Positions 17,313 to 26,119 of a stretch of DNA of 64,000 bases are shown piece after piece; position 1 is the stretch's first letter, and every line of letters starts with the position of its first letter. The position numbers and the translations under genes were made by a program. The stretch is from Phyllobacterium zundukense. Lineage in GTDB: Bacteria; Pseudomonadota; Alphaproteobacteria; Rhizobiales; Rhizobiaceae. The notes beneath the pieces are model-generated. The model made no database searches and was not told where the DNA came from. It saw only the letters and a program-made list of their open reading frames with translations. Location: assembly GCF_025452195.1 (NCBI RefSeq), contig NZ_CP104970.1, positions 310,001 to 374,000 on the forward strand, given 5' to 3'.

Positions 17313-18011
17313 ATGAGCCCGCTTGCAATCATCACCGGCGTCGGGCCGGGTACCGGATCGGCCATCGCTCGGCGGTTCCACGACGGCGGGTACAAGGTCG
17401 CCATGCTTGCACGCACCGCCGGGCGTTTGAGCGATCTTGAGAGCGAACTTCCGAATGCGTTCGCGGTCCCCTGCGATGTTGCCGACCCCGCGGCACTCGC
17501 GGCGGCCCTTGCCAGCATCGAGCAACGTGCCGGTGTGCCAAAAGTGGTGGTTCACAACGCTGTTGGCGGAGCTTTCGGCAACTTCCTCGACATCGAGCCG
17601 GAAGTCCTTCAGCAAAATTTTCAAATCAATGTCATGGCGCTGCTGCACCTTGCGAGGTGGGTTGCACCACGGATGGAGGCGGCAGGGGGCGGAGCCTTGC
17701 TGGTGACAGGCAACACCGCTGCCTATCGCGGTAAGGCCGCCTTTGCCGGTTTTGCCCCAAGCAAGGCAGCGCAGCGGGTTCTGACTGAGTCCATTGCCCG
17801 AGAGATGGGCCCTAGGGGCGTGCACGTGTCCTTCATGATGATCGATGCGGTCATCGACGTGCCTTGGACCCGCGCCCGGTTCGCGGACAAGCCGGATGAC
17901 TTTTTCATCCAGCCATCCGACATCGCGGAAGAGGTCTGGCATGTCACTCACCAGCCACGTTCCGCCTGGTCGTTCTTGACGGAATTGCGGCCTTTCCGCG
18001 AATCTTGGTGA
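17313..18011 (+). CDS. Atypical short-chain dehydrogenase/reductase
   Basis: 232 residues with the Rossmann motif TGVGPGTGSAIAR near residue 9 and NAVGGAFG near residue 86. The usual catalytic YxxxK reads FAPSK, so tyrosine is replaced by phenylalanine, and the serine region reads TGNTAAYRG. The nucleotide fold is intact but the classical proton relay is not. Relatives with the same FxxxK pattern exist as a subfamily, so this is more likely a divergent function than decay. AAAGGAG precedes the ATG. Confidence 0.85.
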   Translation: MSPLAIITGVGPGTGSAIARRFHDGGYKVAMLARTAGRLSDLESELPNAFAVPCDVADPAALAAALASIEQRAGVPKVVVHNAVGGAFGNFLDIEPEVLQQNFQINVMALLHLARWVAPRMEAAGGGALLVTGNTAAYRGKAAFAGFAPSKAAQRVLTESIAREMGPRGVHVSFMMIDAVIDVPWTRARFADKPDDFFIQPSDIAEEVWHVTHQPRSAWSFLTELRPFRESW

Positions 18012-18471
18012 TCGGAGTGTTAGAAACGGCTATGCCGCGCGCAATTCCTTATGGTCCCGGTCACCGTCTTCGAGGTCGAGTACGGCGTGTTGCCTTCGAG
18101 CCTCCGCCCATCGAATAATAAACGCGGCGCAAAAGAACGCGGACGTCTCCGTGCCGCGCCTCGAACGCCATGCCATTGGGGTGCCCCGGCAAGCAGTCTT
18201 TCGGTCCATGACGAGGTCGAGATCCGGGTCGAAAATATACTCAGGACGACCCGGAGGCGCGGGGCCAGTCACCGTTCTTCACTTCGTCGAGAAAACGGGT
18301 TGCCGCCGTCATCGGCCCCATGGTGTGGGAGCTCAATATCGATTCGAATTTTGTAAAGGCCGAACACCGAAAGAAACATCAACTGCCTCGCCAGGATTGA
18401 GTTTCCCATAGGGCGAGCAGCGGAGTGCCCAAAAAAAGAGAAGAGCCGGCCAATAGCCGGCCCTTCGTCAA
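18012..18471. other. Gene-free stretch
   Basis: 460 bases between the convergent SDR and aldehyde dehydrogenase genes. Minus-strand frames here (for instance 18030-18272) resemble no family I know and carry no ribosome site; I take them as non-coding or decayed. Confidence 0.5.
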
Positions 18472-20013
18472 TCAGCCTGCGAAATAGCCAAACGTAACAG
18501 TCGGTTCGGCCGCGGTCTCGACCCAAATGCTCTTGGTCTGCGTATACGCAAGTAGCGCGTCCCTACCGCTGGAGCGGCCATAGCCACTCTTGCCGAAACC
18601 GCCGAAGGGCGACATTACACTGATGGTTTTGTAACCGTTGATCCAGAACGTCCCCGCCCGAACCTGCGAAGCTACACGGTGCCCGCGCGCAACGTTCTGC
18701 CTCCAAACAGCCCCGGCCAGTCCGTATGGATTGTTGTTGGCCAAGGTGATGGCTTCTTCCTCTGTGTCGAACGGCGTCACGCCTACAACCGGTCCGAAGA
18801 CCTCCTCCTTCGAGATTGTCGCATCAGGCGAGACGTTGTCCAGGATCGTCGGCGCGAAATAGAAGCCGCCCGTCTCCTCAAGCTGCTGGGGTTTGCGACC
18901 GCCGGTCGCGAGATGCGCGCCTTCACCGATACCCTGCTGAACCATCTCGCTGATCTTGTTCCATTGGCGGAGATTGTTGATCGGGCCGATCTGCGTCGTA
19001 TCGAGATAAGGATCGCCGACGGGAATCTTCTCTGTTGCAGCCGTATACCGTTCGACGAACTGTTGGTGGATGGAACGATGGACGAGCAGCCTTGAGCCCG
19101 CTACGCAACTTTGTCCCGCGCCGCCGAAGATCGCGGACTGAGCGCCAAGGATAGCTCGGTCGACATCCGCATCGCCGAACACGATATTGGCCGATTTGCC
19201 GCCGAGCTCAAGAATACACGGCACCACGTTCCTGGCTGCCGCAGCCGCGATCAGCGCACCGGCATGGGCAGATCCGACGAACACGACGAGGCCTGTCTTG
19301 GAGTGAGTTACCGCTGCTTGACCTGCGGTCACGCCCTGCCCGGCGATAACGTTCACCAGACCTCGGGGCGCCCCGCCCTGTTCGCAGAGAAGTCCCAAAA
19401 TGATAGTGCTGAGGGGCGTCAACTCGGACGGCTTGATGACGACCGCGTTGCCGGCGCAGATGGCGGGAGCGATCTGCCATCCACCGGTGTTCAACGGTGC
19501 GTTCCAAGGCGTGATCTGTACGACGACACCGATGGGTTCCTGGCGCGTGTAGTTGAGGTGAGATGTAGGGACGGGAATGACGTCGCCATGCAACTTGTCG
19601 CACCATCCGGCGTAATATTCGAACATTTCCGCGACCTTGACGACTTCGCCACGAGTGTCACGGATCGGCCGACCGGCCGACCGGCTTTCGATTTCAGCAA
19701 TGTCGGTGGAACGTTCGCGGATTTTGCGCGCGATCTCGTTCATCACCCGCCCACGGCCGGATGCAGTGAGCTTCATCCATTCACGCTGCGCGCTGGCGGC
19801 GGCGTCCATGGCGCCGTCGATCACCGACTTGTCGGCGTCTTTGAACGTCGCGAACGGTTTGCCACTCGACGGATCGGTCAAGGTCAATTCTTCACCCGAA
19901 CCAAGGACTATCTCGCCGTTGACGAAACTGCCGATCTCCTCCGTCCCGACGAAACCCTTGAGGATTTCGTGGATGCGCGGACCCGGATCGCGGATGATAT
20001 CTGCGTTGCCCAT
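18472..20013 (-). CDS. Aldehyde dehydrogenase (NAD(P)-dependent)
   Basis: 513 residues. The active-site set is complete: N171 (TPWNAP), E269 (LELGGKS) and the nucleophile C303 (GAGQSCVAGSR), with the cofactor-loop region FVGS near 245. It oxidises an aldehyde to its acid in the cytoplasm. The start at 20013 is backed by AAGGACAGATATT upstream; the frame's earlier ATG lies inside the previous fragment. Eleven bases upstream ends a truncated hydroxyacid dehydrogenase, so it was once the second gene of an operon whose first gene is broken. Confidence 0.92.
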   Translation of the reverse strand: MGNADIIRDPGPRIHEILKGFVGTEEIGSFVNGEIVLGSGEELTLTDPSSGKPFATFKDADKSVIDGAMDAAASAQREWMKLTASGRGRVMNEIARKIRERSTDIAEIESRSAGRPIRDTRGEVVKVAEMFEYYAGWCDKLHGDVIPVPTSHLNYTRQEPIGVVVQITPWNAPLNTGGWQIAPAICAGNAVVIKPSELTPLSTIILGLLCEQGGAPRGLVNVIAGQGVTAGQAAVTHSKTGLVVFVGSAHAGALIAAAAARNVVPCILELGGKSANIVFGDADVDRAILGAQSAIFGGAGQSCVAGSRLLVHRSIHQQFVERYTAATEKIPVGDPYLDTTQIGPINNLRQWNKISEMVQQGIGEGAHLATGGRKPQQLEETGGFYFAPTILDNVSPDATISKEEVFGPVVGVTPFDTEEEAITLANNNPYGLAGAVWRQNVARGHRVASQVRAGTFWINGYKTISVMSPFGGFGKSGYGRSSGRDALLAYTQTKSIWVETAAEPTVTFGYFAG

Positions 20014-20024
20014 AATATCTGTCC

Positions 20025-20385
20025 TTAGTTTGAAGAGGATTGGAATGCGCCCATGCGCGTAAAGTCGTCGGTGTCCTTTAGATCCGTCGTTGTGGACCAA
20101 AGTTTCGCGACGAGCTCGGCCATCGGCAGGTCGGCCCCCGTCCGGGCCGCCAGTTCACTCGCAAGACGGACGTCCTTCCTCATCAGTCCCATTGAAAACC
20201 CGCTGTCGAACTTGTCCGACATGATCCAGGTGGGGAAATGTACTTCGCTGATCATCGACCGCCCCGACGCCGCGTTGAGGACGCGCAGCGCGGCCTCGGG
20301 ATCGATCCCGGCTGCTAAGGCGAGCTTCAGGGCTTCGCTGGTCGTGACCATATTCTCCCAGAGTCTTGGTAGCAGGGTGTTACAA
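20025..20385 (-). pseudogene. 3-hydroxyisobutyrate-dehydrogenase-like protein, C-terminal fragment
   Basis: About 115 codons match the all-helical C-terminal domain of beta-hydroxyacid dehydrogenases (AAGIDPEAALRVLNAASGRS, then GFSMGLMRKDVRLA). The NAD-binding half is missing; upstream the sequence passes directly into an ABC ATPase tail. It is probably not functional alone, although an ATG at 20351 gives a 108-residue frame. Confidence 0.82.
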
Positions 20386-20401
20386 CGAGTATTGCGAGGC
20401 G

Positions 20402-20600
20402 CTAGTGAATGATCTGTCGCAGAAACTCCCGAGCACGATCGCTCTTCGGGGCGGAGAAGAATCCCTCGGGTGTGTCCTGTTCAACAATCGCGCCCTTGTC
20501 CATGAATACGACGCGATCGGCGACTTGGCGGGCAAAGCCCATCTCGTGCGTAACGCAAATCATGGTCATGCCTTCAGTTGCCAGACCAACCATGGTGTCG
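20402..20600 (-). pseudogene. GlnQ-type amino-acid ABC ATPase, C-terminal tail
   Basis: One frame gives the last ~60 residues of a polar amino-acid ATPase: LATEGMTMICVTHEMGFARQ (the switch-histidine region) and then VFMDKGAIVEQ...FLRQIIH with its stop at 20402. The Walker motifs are lost. It abuts a plasmid Toprim fragment on the other strand. Confidence 0.85.
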
Positions 20601-20910
20601 AGAGGCATGTCGACGAGGATGGCACTGTCATCGGTTGGGAGGAGCGCGGTCCGGAGTGGCATGGCTTTTCAACCGGCGGGCCAAGGTGCTCTTCCGTTTT
20701 GGAATGAACGACGCTCGTCGGATCTGTGTAACGGAGGCGGCGATCAACGCGCCCTCAGCCTGGCTGCGATCGAGGAGAGAAGATCTGACACCCTTTATGT
20801 GAGCACCGGCGGTGGCTGGTCGCCGCTGACCGCGCAGACATTAGAGACTCTGGCCGCAGGGGAAGGTGCGTGGCTGCTGGCCGCAACCGACAACAATGTT
20901 CAGGGTGAGA
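20600..20910 (+). pseudogene. DUF3991/Toprim plasmid protein fragment, twice frameshifted
   Basis: Three successive frames together read DEDGTVIGWEERGPEWHGF, then VLFRFGMNDARRICVTEAAIN, then ALSLAAIEERRSDTLYVSTGGGW...AATDNNVQGE. This matches DUF3991/Toprim-like proteins carried on conjugative plasmids of alphaproteobacteria. The ends are missing. It suggests that plasmid DNA was part of this region. Confidence 0.78.
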
Positions 20911-21764
20911 CGTCGGGCCTCTTGCCGGAGCTCGTGAGCACTTCGACCAAGATCAAACCACCACGGTCGACCGATCGTTCCGGTATTAAGTCTTTTGAAT
21001 TAGGGTGAGGCCCGACGCCCTCCTTGGGCTCGGATGACAGATGCCCGAGCCTCTGCCGTCCCTCGCGAGACGACTTGGCTGCAACACAGATTTCAGCAAT
21101 TGTGTTCCAAGAACCTGAAGCTCGAAACAACAAAGCCCAATCGACCGGAAACGCAAACCGCTCGATCGGGCTCAAATTTGCTGACGCGTGAAAAAGAACC
21201 AGTCTGCTCTTCGTCAGCATGTCATCGCCAAATAGGGGCTCTAGCGTGGAACCGCTTTTCAAATGTTTCTCTTCGATTGCGAAATGCCACGGCCTTACTC
21301 CCATCAACTACTGGAAGATCGGAGTGAGGTCCTTCCGCTTAGGTTCCGCAGGGAAGCTACGGTTGCGTCAGGCTTGAGTAAATAAATATATCGATCTAAT
21401 TTTGCTTACCATCTCGTAAACATGCCTTAGCGAAAAGGCAACGGTGCCTTGCTCGCCAGGGCGGGTTGCGCAGCAGACATGGCGGGGATCGCTAGTCTGA
21501 TTTGGAGACGATCGCTCGGTGTAAGTGGAGCGGAGGTATCGGATGAGGCGCAACCGCTCGGATAAAATAGCGTTTTCGTATTTTCCACTCCGTGTACGAT
21601 TTTTCGCGGCCTGGCTTGGAGCGATTTATTTCTGAGGTTCGTCAGAATTTTAGCAAGGCTTTCTTTGACGATGAGCCCAAGACGGGAAAATCTGGGTGCT
21701 CTGACACGAGGCGTTCGTCCGATCGCGATCGAGCGCTTTCACCTTACGGAGGCGATTTTTCAAA
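20911..21764. other. Long stretch without recognisable genes
   Basis: About 850 bases before the LLM monooxygenase gene. Short frames on both strands resemble nothing I know. The right end must hold the promoter of the S-cysteine cluster; GGAGG lies at 21748-21752, ahead of the ATG at 21765. Confidence 0.5.
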
Positions 21765-22769
21765 ATGGGTTATGCACTCAGCCTGCTCGACAAGAGTCCG
21801 ATTTTCGACGGCGAAACAGCGAGTGTTGCGTTAAAACGCACGGTGGCACTCGCCAAACAGGCCGAAAAATGGGGTTTTCACCGGTTCTGGGTCGCTGAAC
21901 ATCACGATACGTCAGGCGTTGCGAGTTCGTCACCTGAGGTGTTGATCGCTTTTCTGGCGGCAAATACATCGCGCATCCGCATTGGTTCCGGCGGAGTGAT
22001 GCTGCAGCACTATAGCCCCTATAAAGTCGCGGAAAATTTCAATGTCCTGGCAACTCTAGCCCCTGATCGGATCGATCTCGGTGTCGGGAAAGCACCTGGC
22101 GGCTTGCCATTTTCAACCCGTGCGCTGCAAGGACTGCTCGCGCGGCCGGAAAAGCCGGATTTTGCCGCCCAGCTCGCCCAGCTCAGTGCATTTCTCGACG
22201 ATACCCTGCCATCGGTTCATCCGCTGGCGGGCGTGACAGCTAGCCCGCTGCCTGTTGTTTCGGCCCAGCGTTTCCTGCTTGGAGCGAGTGTCGACAGTGC
22301 TGAACTTGCCGCGGCACACGGATGGGCCTTCGTGTTCGCCAGCCATCTCAATGGTGATCAAGAAGTCTTAAGGCAGACACTGGATGCCTACAGGGAGAAA
22401 GCGCCGGACGGCAGACCAATTCTTGCTGTCGGCGTTGTGGCTGCGGAAACGGATTCTGAGGCAGAGTGGCTTGCGGGCAATCTTGAGCATTTCAAGGTTC
22501 ATGTGAATGGTGGGCAGAGCGTGACGGTTGGCAGTGTCGATCAGGCCAGGGAATATGCGCGGCAGGTCGGAGCGCGCGATTACCGCATTGAGAAGAAGAT
22601 TCCCAACGTCATTCGCGGTTCTGCACGCAAAGTCATGGCTGATCTTGACCACCTGCACGAGCGCTACGGCATCAGTGAATTCATCATCGACACACCTATC
22701 AACGATGCGGCGCGACGTCTCGCGTCAATCGAACTTTTGGCGCGGGCCCAATATGCGGTTGCAGCGTAA
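21765..22769 (+). CDS. LLM-class flavin-dependent monooxygenase (CmoO-like)
   Basis: 334 residues of the bacterial luciferase-like TIM barrel. Family landmarks are RFWVAEHHD near residue 43, IRIGSGGVMLQHYSPYKVAE near 71-90, and RIDLGVGKAPGG. It needs reduced FMN from a reductase such as the one at 32168. It starts a run of closely spaced genes (LLM, NtaA-type LLM, M20 deacylase, GNAT). In Bacillus the equivalent set oxidises the sulfur-bearing carbon of N-acetyl-S-alkylcysteines; the exact substrate here is inferred only. Confidence 0.88.
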   Translation: MGYALSLLDKSPIFDGETASVALKRTVALAKQAEKWGFHRFWVAEHHDTSGVASSSPEVLIAFLAANTSRIRIGSGGVMLQHYSPYKVAENFNVLATLAPDRIDLGVGKAPGGLPFSTRALQGLLARPEKPDFAAQLAQLSAFLDDTLPSVHPLAGVTASPLPVVSAQRFLLGASVDSAELAAAHGWAFVFASHLNGDQEVLRQTLDAYREKAPDGRPILAVGVVAAETDSEAEWLAGNLEHFKVHVNGGQSVTVGSVDQAREYARQVGARDYRIEKKIPNVIRGSARKVMADLDHLHERYGISEFIIDTPINDAARRLASIELLARAQYAVAA

Positions 22770-22784
22770 TCAAGGAGACATCAG

Positions 22785-24140
22785 ATGAGCAAGAAACCTG
22801 TCCGGTTCGGGGTGATGCTGCAAGGTCCTGGTGGCCACATGAATTCCTGGAAGCATCCGAGTTCGCCGCCCGACGCGAGCGTCAATTTCAGCTTTTACGT
22901 GGAGCAGGCCAGAAAAGCTGAGGCCGCAGGTATTGCCTTCGCCTTCATCGCGGATGGGCTCTATATCAACGAAAAGTCCATTCCGCATTTTCTTAACCGT
23001 TTCGAACCAATTGCGATCTTGTCGGCGCTGGCAGCGACAACCTCGAAACTCGGTCTGGTCGGTACGCTTTCCACCTCCTACAGCGACCCGTTCACGGTCG
23101 CGCGGCAGTTCGGATCGATCGACAAGATCAGCAACGGACGTGCCGGATGGAACGCTGTGACATCTCCGCTCGAAGGATCGGGCAAAAATTACGGTCGCGA
23201 CCACCCCGACCATGCCCTTCGTTACGAGATCGCGGAAGAGCATCTCGATGTGGTCAAGGGCCTTTGGGACTCATGGGATGACGGCGCCTTCATTCGCGAC
23301 CGCGTCACCGGTCAGTTCTTCGACAAGTCCAAACTGCACAGGTTGGATCACCACGGCCGTTTCTTCAATTCGGAAGGACCGCTCAACATTGGCCGCTCGC
23401 CGCAGGGCCAGCCGGTGGTTTTCCAGGCTGGGTCCTCGGATGCTGGCATTGATCTGGCCGGCAAGCACGCCGATGGGGTCTTCACCAATCATGTGCCGAT
23501 AGAGGACGCACAGATCTTCTACCGCCGCATCAAGGAAAGCGTGAAGGCGCATGGCCGCAATCCCGATGAAGTTCTGATTTTCCCCGGTATCTCGCCTATC
23601 GTGGGCGCAACGGAAGAAGAGGCCGATGCGAAATACCGCGAAATCCGCGATCTGGTTACGGTCAACGAGGCGCTGGCTTATCTGGGGCGTTTCTTCGATC
23701 ATCATGATTTCAGTGCCTATCCGCTCGACGCGCCGTTTCCGGAACTCGGCGACATAGGCAAGAACAATTTTCGCTCAACCACCGATCGCATAAAACGTGA
23801 CGCCAAGGCGAAGGGGCAGACCTTGCGTGAGGTGGCGCTTGAAGTTACGACACCGCGCAACTCCTTCACCGGCACGCCGGAAAAGATCGCCGAGGAACTG
23901 ATCCGCTGGATCGACAATAAAGCTGCGGACGGCTTCATCCTCGGTTTCCAGATTCTCGCGGCAGGGCTCGACGATTTCGTGCGTGCCGTGCTGCCCATTC
24001 TCGAAAGCCGCGGCTACCACCATTCTGTCCTGCCGGGAGTGACCTTGCGTGAAAATCTCGGACTTCCATTCCGCGAAAGTCGCTATGCCGAAAAGGACGC
24101 GTTGGCCACCAAGCCTATTGCTCAAAAGGAAACTGTCTAG
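22785..24140 (+). CDS. NtaA/DmoA-family FMN-dependent monooxygenase (CmoJ/YxeK-like)
   Basis: 451 residues of the nitrilotriacetate monooxygenase branch of the luciferase superfamily. Signatures are FGVMLQGPGGHMNSWKHP at the N-terminus, LVGTLSTSYSDPFTVARQF near 90, and GRAGWNAVTSP near 118. It needs FMNH2 and O2. It starts 16 bp after the previous gene behind AAGGAGA and ends 2 bp before the deacylase. Proteins of this branch cleave C-N or C-S bonds; beside a GNAT and an M20 gene, C-S cleavage of N-acetyl-S-substituted cysteine is the best guess. Confidence 0.9.
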   Translation: MSKKPVRFGVMLQGPGGHMNSWKHPSSPPDASVNFSFYVEQARKAEAAGIAFAFIADGLYINEKSIPHFLNRFEPIAILSALAATTSKLGLVGTLSTSYSDPFTVARQFGSIDKISNGRAGWNAVTSPLEGSGKNYGRDHPDHALRYEIAEEHLDVVKGLWDSWDDGAFIRDRVTGQFFDKSKLHRLDHHGRFFNSEGPLNIGRSPQGQPVVFQAGSSDAGIDLAGKHADGVFTNHVPIEDAQIFYRRIKESVKAHGRNPDEVLIFPGISPIVGATEEEADAKYREIRDLVTVNEALAYLGRFFDHHDFSAYPLDAPFPELGDIGKNNFRSTTDRIKRDAKAKGQTLREVALEVTTPRNSFTGTPEKIAEELIRWIDNKAADGFILGFQILAAGLDDFVRAVLPILESRGYHHSVLPGVTLRENLGLPFRESRYAEKDALATKPIAQKETV

Positions 24141-24142
24141 CG

Positions 24143-25324
24143 ATGACGCATCATCCGGACAAGGTCGCGGCGGGCCTGGACCGATTTCTCGACGAGGCGA
24201 TCGCACTTCGGCGCGACCTTCATGTCCACCCTGAGCTCGGCTATAGTGAACATCGTACCAGCCAGATCGTTGCCGACAAGCTCAGCTCCTGGGGATATGA
24301 GGTTGCCACAGGGATCGGCGGTACTGGCGTGGTTGGTACGTTGCAGAACGGTAAAGGTGCGAAGCGTCTTGGCATTCGCGCAGATATGGACGCACTGCCG
24401 ATAACTGAGACGTCTGGCCTGTCCTATGCCAGTGGCACCCCGGGCCAGATGCATGCCTGCGGTCATGACGGCCATACCGCTATTCTTTTGAACAGCGCCC
24501 GCTATCTCGCCGACACGCGAGATTTCACCGGCACTCTCAATCTCATCTTCCAGCCGGCGGAAGAGGGCGGCGCTGGTGCTCGCCGCATGATAAAGGATGG
24601 CCTGTTCGAGCGGTTCCCCTGCGACGCAGTCTTTGGTCTGCACAACTGGCCGGGCGTAGCAACGGGGCAATTCGGCTTCATTGCAGGTCCCGCCATGGCA
24701 TCGGTTGACAAGGTGACGATCCGTATCGTGGGGAAGGGCGGTCACGGAGCGCGTCCGCAGGAAACGGTCGATCCCGTTGTCGCCAGCGCTTCCCTGATCA
24801 TGGCGCTGCAGAGCATCGTGGCACGCAACATCGATCCGCTGGATGCGGCCGTCATCACTGTTGGCACCATTCATGCGGGCATCGCACCGAACGTCATTCC
24901 CGACAGTGTCGAACTCGAACTGACGATCCGGACTTTTCGCGCGGAAGTGCGTGAAAAGATCAAACAACGCATCACGAACCTGGCCAAGGCACAGGCGGAG
25001 AGCTATGGAGCGACCGCAGAAATCGACTATCCGAGAGGATATCCGGTGCTTGTCAACCACCCCGGCGAGACACAATTCGCACGTCAGGTCGCCATCACCC
25101 ACTTCGGCGAAGAGAGAGTTGAGAGCAATTTCCGGCCGATTTCCGCAAGCGAGGATTTCGCTTTCATGCTGGAAGAGTTGCCTGGCAGCTACCTCTTCAT
25201 AGGCAATGGCGACAGCGCGCCACTGCACAGCCCGCGTTATGACTTCAATGACGAGATCATCGCCCCGGCGTCCCGCTATTGGGTCAAGCTGGCAGAAGAA
25301 TATCTTGCCAAGAATCCATCCTGA
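24143..25324 (+). CDS. M20 family amidohydrolase (SndA/YxeP-like deacetylase)
   Basis: 393 residues of the HipO/aminoacylase-like branch. The metal motifs are MHACGHDGHTA near 104 and PAEEGGAGARRM near 137, followed by KGGHGARPQ in the dimerisation domain. It removes the acetyl group from an N-acetyl amino acid. It lies 2 bp after the monooxygenase stop and before the acetyltransferase, giving both the 'on' and 'off' acetylation steps in one operon, as in the Bacillus S-cysteine pathways. Confidence 0.9.
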   Translation: MTHHPDKVAAGLDRFLDEAIALRRDLHVHPELGYSEHRTSQIVADKLSSWGYEVATGIGGTGVVGTLQNGKGAKRLGIRADMDALPITETSGLSYASGTPGQMHACGHDGHTAILLNSARYLADTRDFTGTLNLIFQPAEEGGAGARRMIKDGLFERFPCDAVFGLHNWPGVATGQFGFIAGPAMASVDKVTIRIVGKGGHGARPQETVDPVVASASLIMALQSIVARNIDPLDAAVITVGTIHAGIAPNVIPDSVELELTIRTFRAEVREKIKQRITNLAKAQAESYGATAEIDYPRGYPVLVNHPGETQFARQVAITHFGEERVESNFRPISASEDFAFMLEELPGSYLFIGNGDSAPLHSPRYDFNDEIIAPASRYWVKLAEEYLAKNPS

Positions 25325-25348
25325 ATTGTGAAAGGAAACGAGACAATC

Positions 25349-25891
25349 ATGACTGATGTTTTCGTCTACACCACTCCCCATGACGAAAGGGCACGCCCCC
25401 TTATAGAGGCGTTGATTGAAGAATATGAAAGCCGTTACGGCAACTATTTCGGCGAACCGGCACGCAATGAACTAGCCCGTTATCCGGCCGAATATTTTGC
25501 GCCGCCACACGGTTCATTCCTGCTTTTGTTGCGTGACGGATTGACTATCGGCGGCGGCGCGTTCAAGCGCTATGATGAGCAAACAGCCGAACTGAAGCGC
25601 ATCTGGACCCACGCTGATTTGCGCCAGCAGGGACTGGCCCGGAAGGTTGTCTATGAGCTGGAGGCGCAGGCAGCACGCCAAGGATATTCGCGCATTTATC
25701 TGACCACCGGATTCAGGCAGCCGGAGGCGACCCAGCTCTATCTGCGTTCGGGGTATACCGCGCTCTTTGACGTCGATGTTGATCCGGAAGTCTATGGCCA
25801 TCTGGCCTTCAAAAAAGACATCAGTCACCTTGCAGCCCAAACGTCATCGCAGGCCGGAGAAGCCGGTAAGCTTTCAACCCATGCGGCTTGA
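25349..25891 (+). CDS. GNAT N-acetyltransferase (SnaA/YxeL-like)
   Basis: 180 residues. The acetyl-CoA-binding segment RIWTHADLRQQGLARKVVYELE follows the R/Q-x-x-G-x-A pattern, with the closing strand region YLRSGYTALF. I start at the ATG 25349 (MTDVFVYTT), preceded by AAAGGAAACGA. It would acetylate the amino group of an S-substituted cysteine, making it a substrate for the monooxygenase. The last gene of the first part of the cluster; a promoter region follows. Confidence 0.88.
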   Translation: MTDVFVYTTPHDERARPLIEALIEEYESRYGNYFGEPARNELARYPAEYFAPPHGSFLLLLRDGLTIGGGAFKRYDEQTAELKRIWTHADLRQQGLARKVVYELEAQAARQGYSRIYLTTGFRQPEATQLYLRSGYTALFDVDVDPEVYGHLAFKKDISHLAAQTSSQAGEAGKLSTHAA

Positions 25892-26006
25892 ATGGAGCAA
25901 AATATCGCAATCCTGACGCCAGACACGCCATGGGATTTAATGCTCAAGAAGCAGCAATTTTTGCAACAATGCTGCCGATAAACCCCATGATACGCAGCAT
26001 CTATCT

Positions 26007-26035
26007 TTGACTGTTTCTTCTATACACTACTAAAT
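26007..26035 (+). promoter_or_regulatory. Possible sigma-70 promoter of the transporter genes
   Basis: TTGACT followed 17 bases later by CTAAAT, upstream of the fused ABC gene. The -35 is good and the -10 is weak. This suggests the importer genes can be transcribed separately from the enzyme genes. Confidence 0.45.
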
Positions 26036-26051
26036 CAGTCGAGTAAAATTA

Positions 26052-26083
26052 TATCCCGGAATGTATCAAACCAATCCGGGATA
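26052..26083. promoter_or_regulatory. 9-bp inverted repeat before the ABC gene
   Basis: TATCCCGGA and TCCGGGATA, perfect arms with a 14-base gap, lie 37 bp before the start codon and downstream of the likely promoter. It could be an operator or a leader hairpin. Confidence 0.5.
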
Positions 26084-26119
26084 GCTCGATGACACGTATT
26101 GTAAAGAGGAGCCAACAAC

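Noticed and set aside
19111..20028. 305-codon plus-strand frame opposite the aldehyde dehydrogenase
   Set aside because: Antisense to a gene with all catalytic residues; its sequence resembles no family.
24137..25381. 414-codon minus-strand frame opposite the M20 deacylase
   Set aside because: Shadow frame of a strongly supported gene in high-GC DNA.
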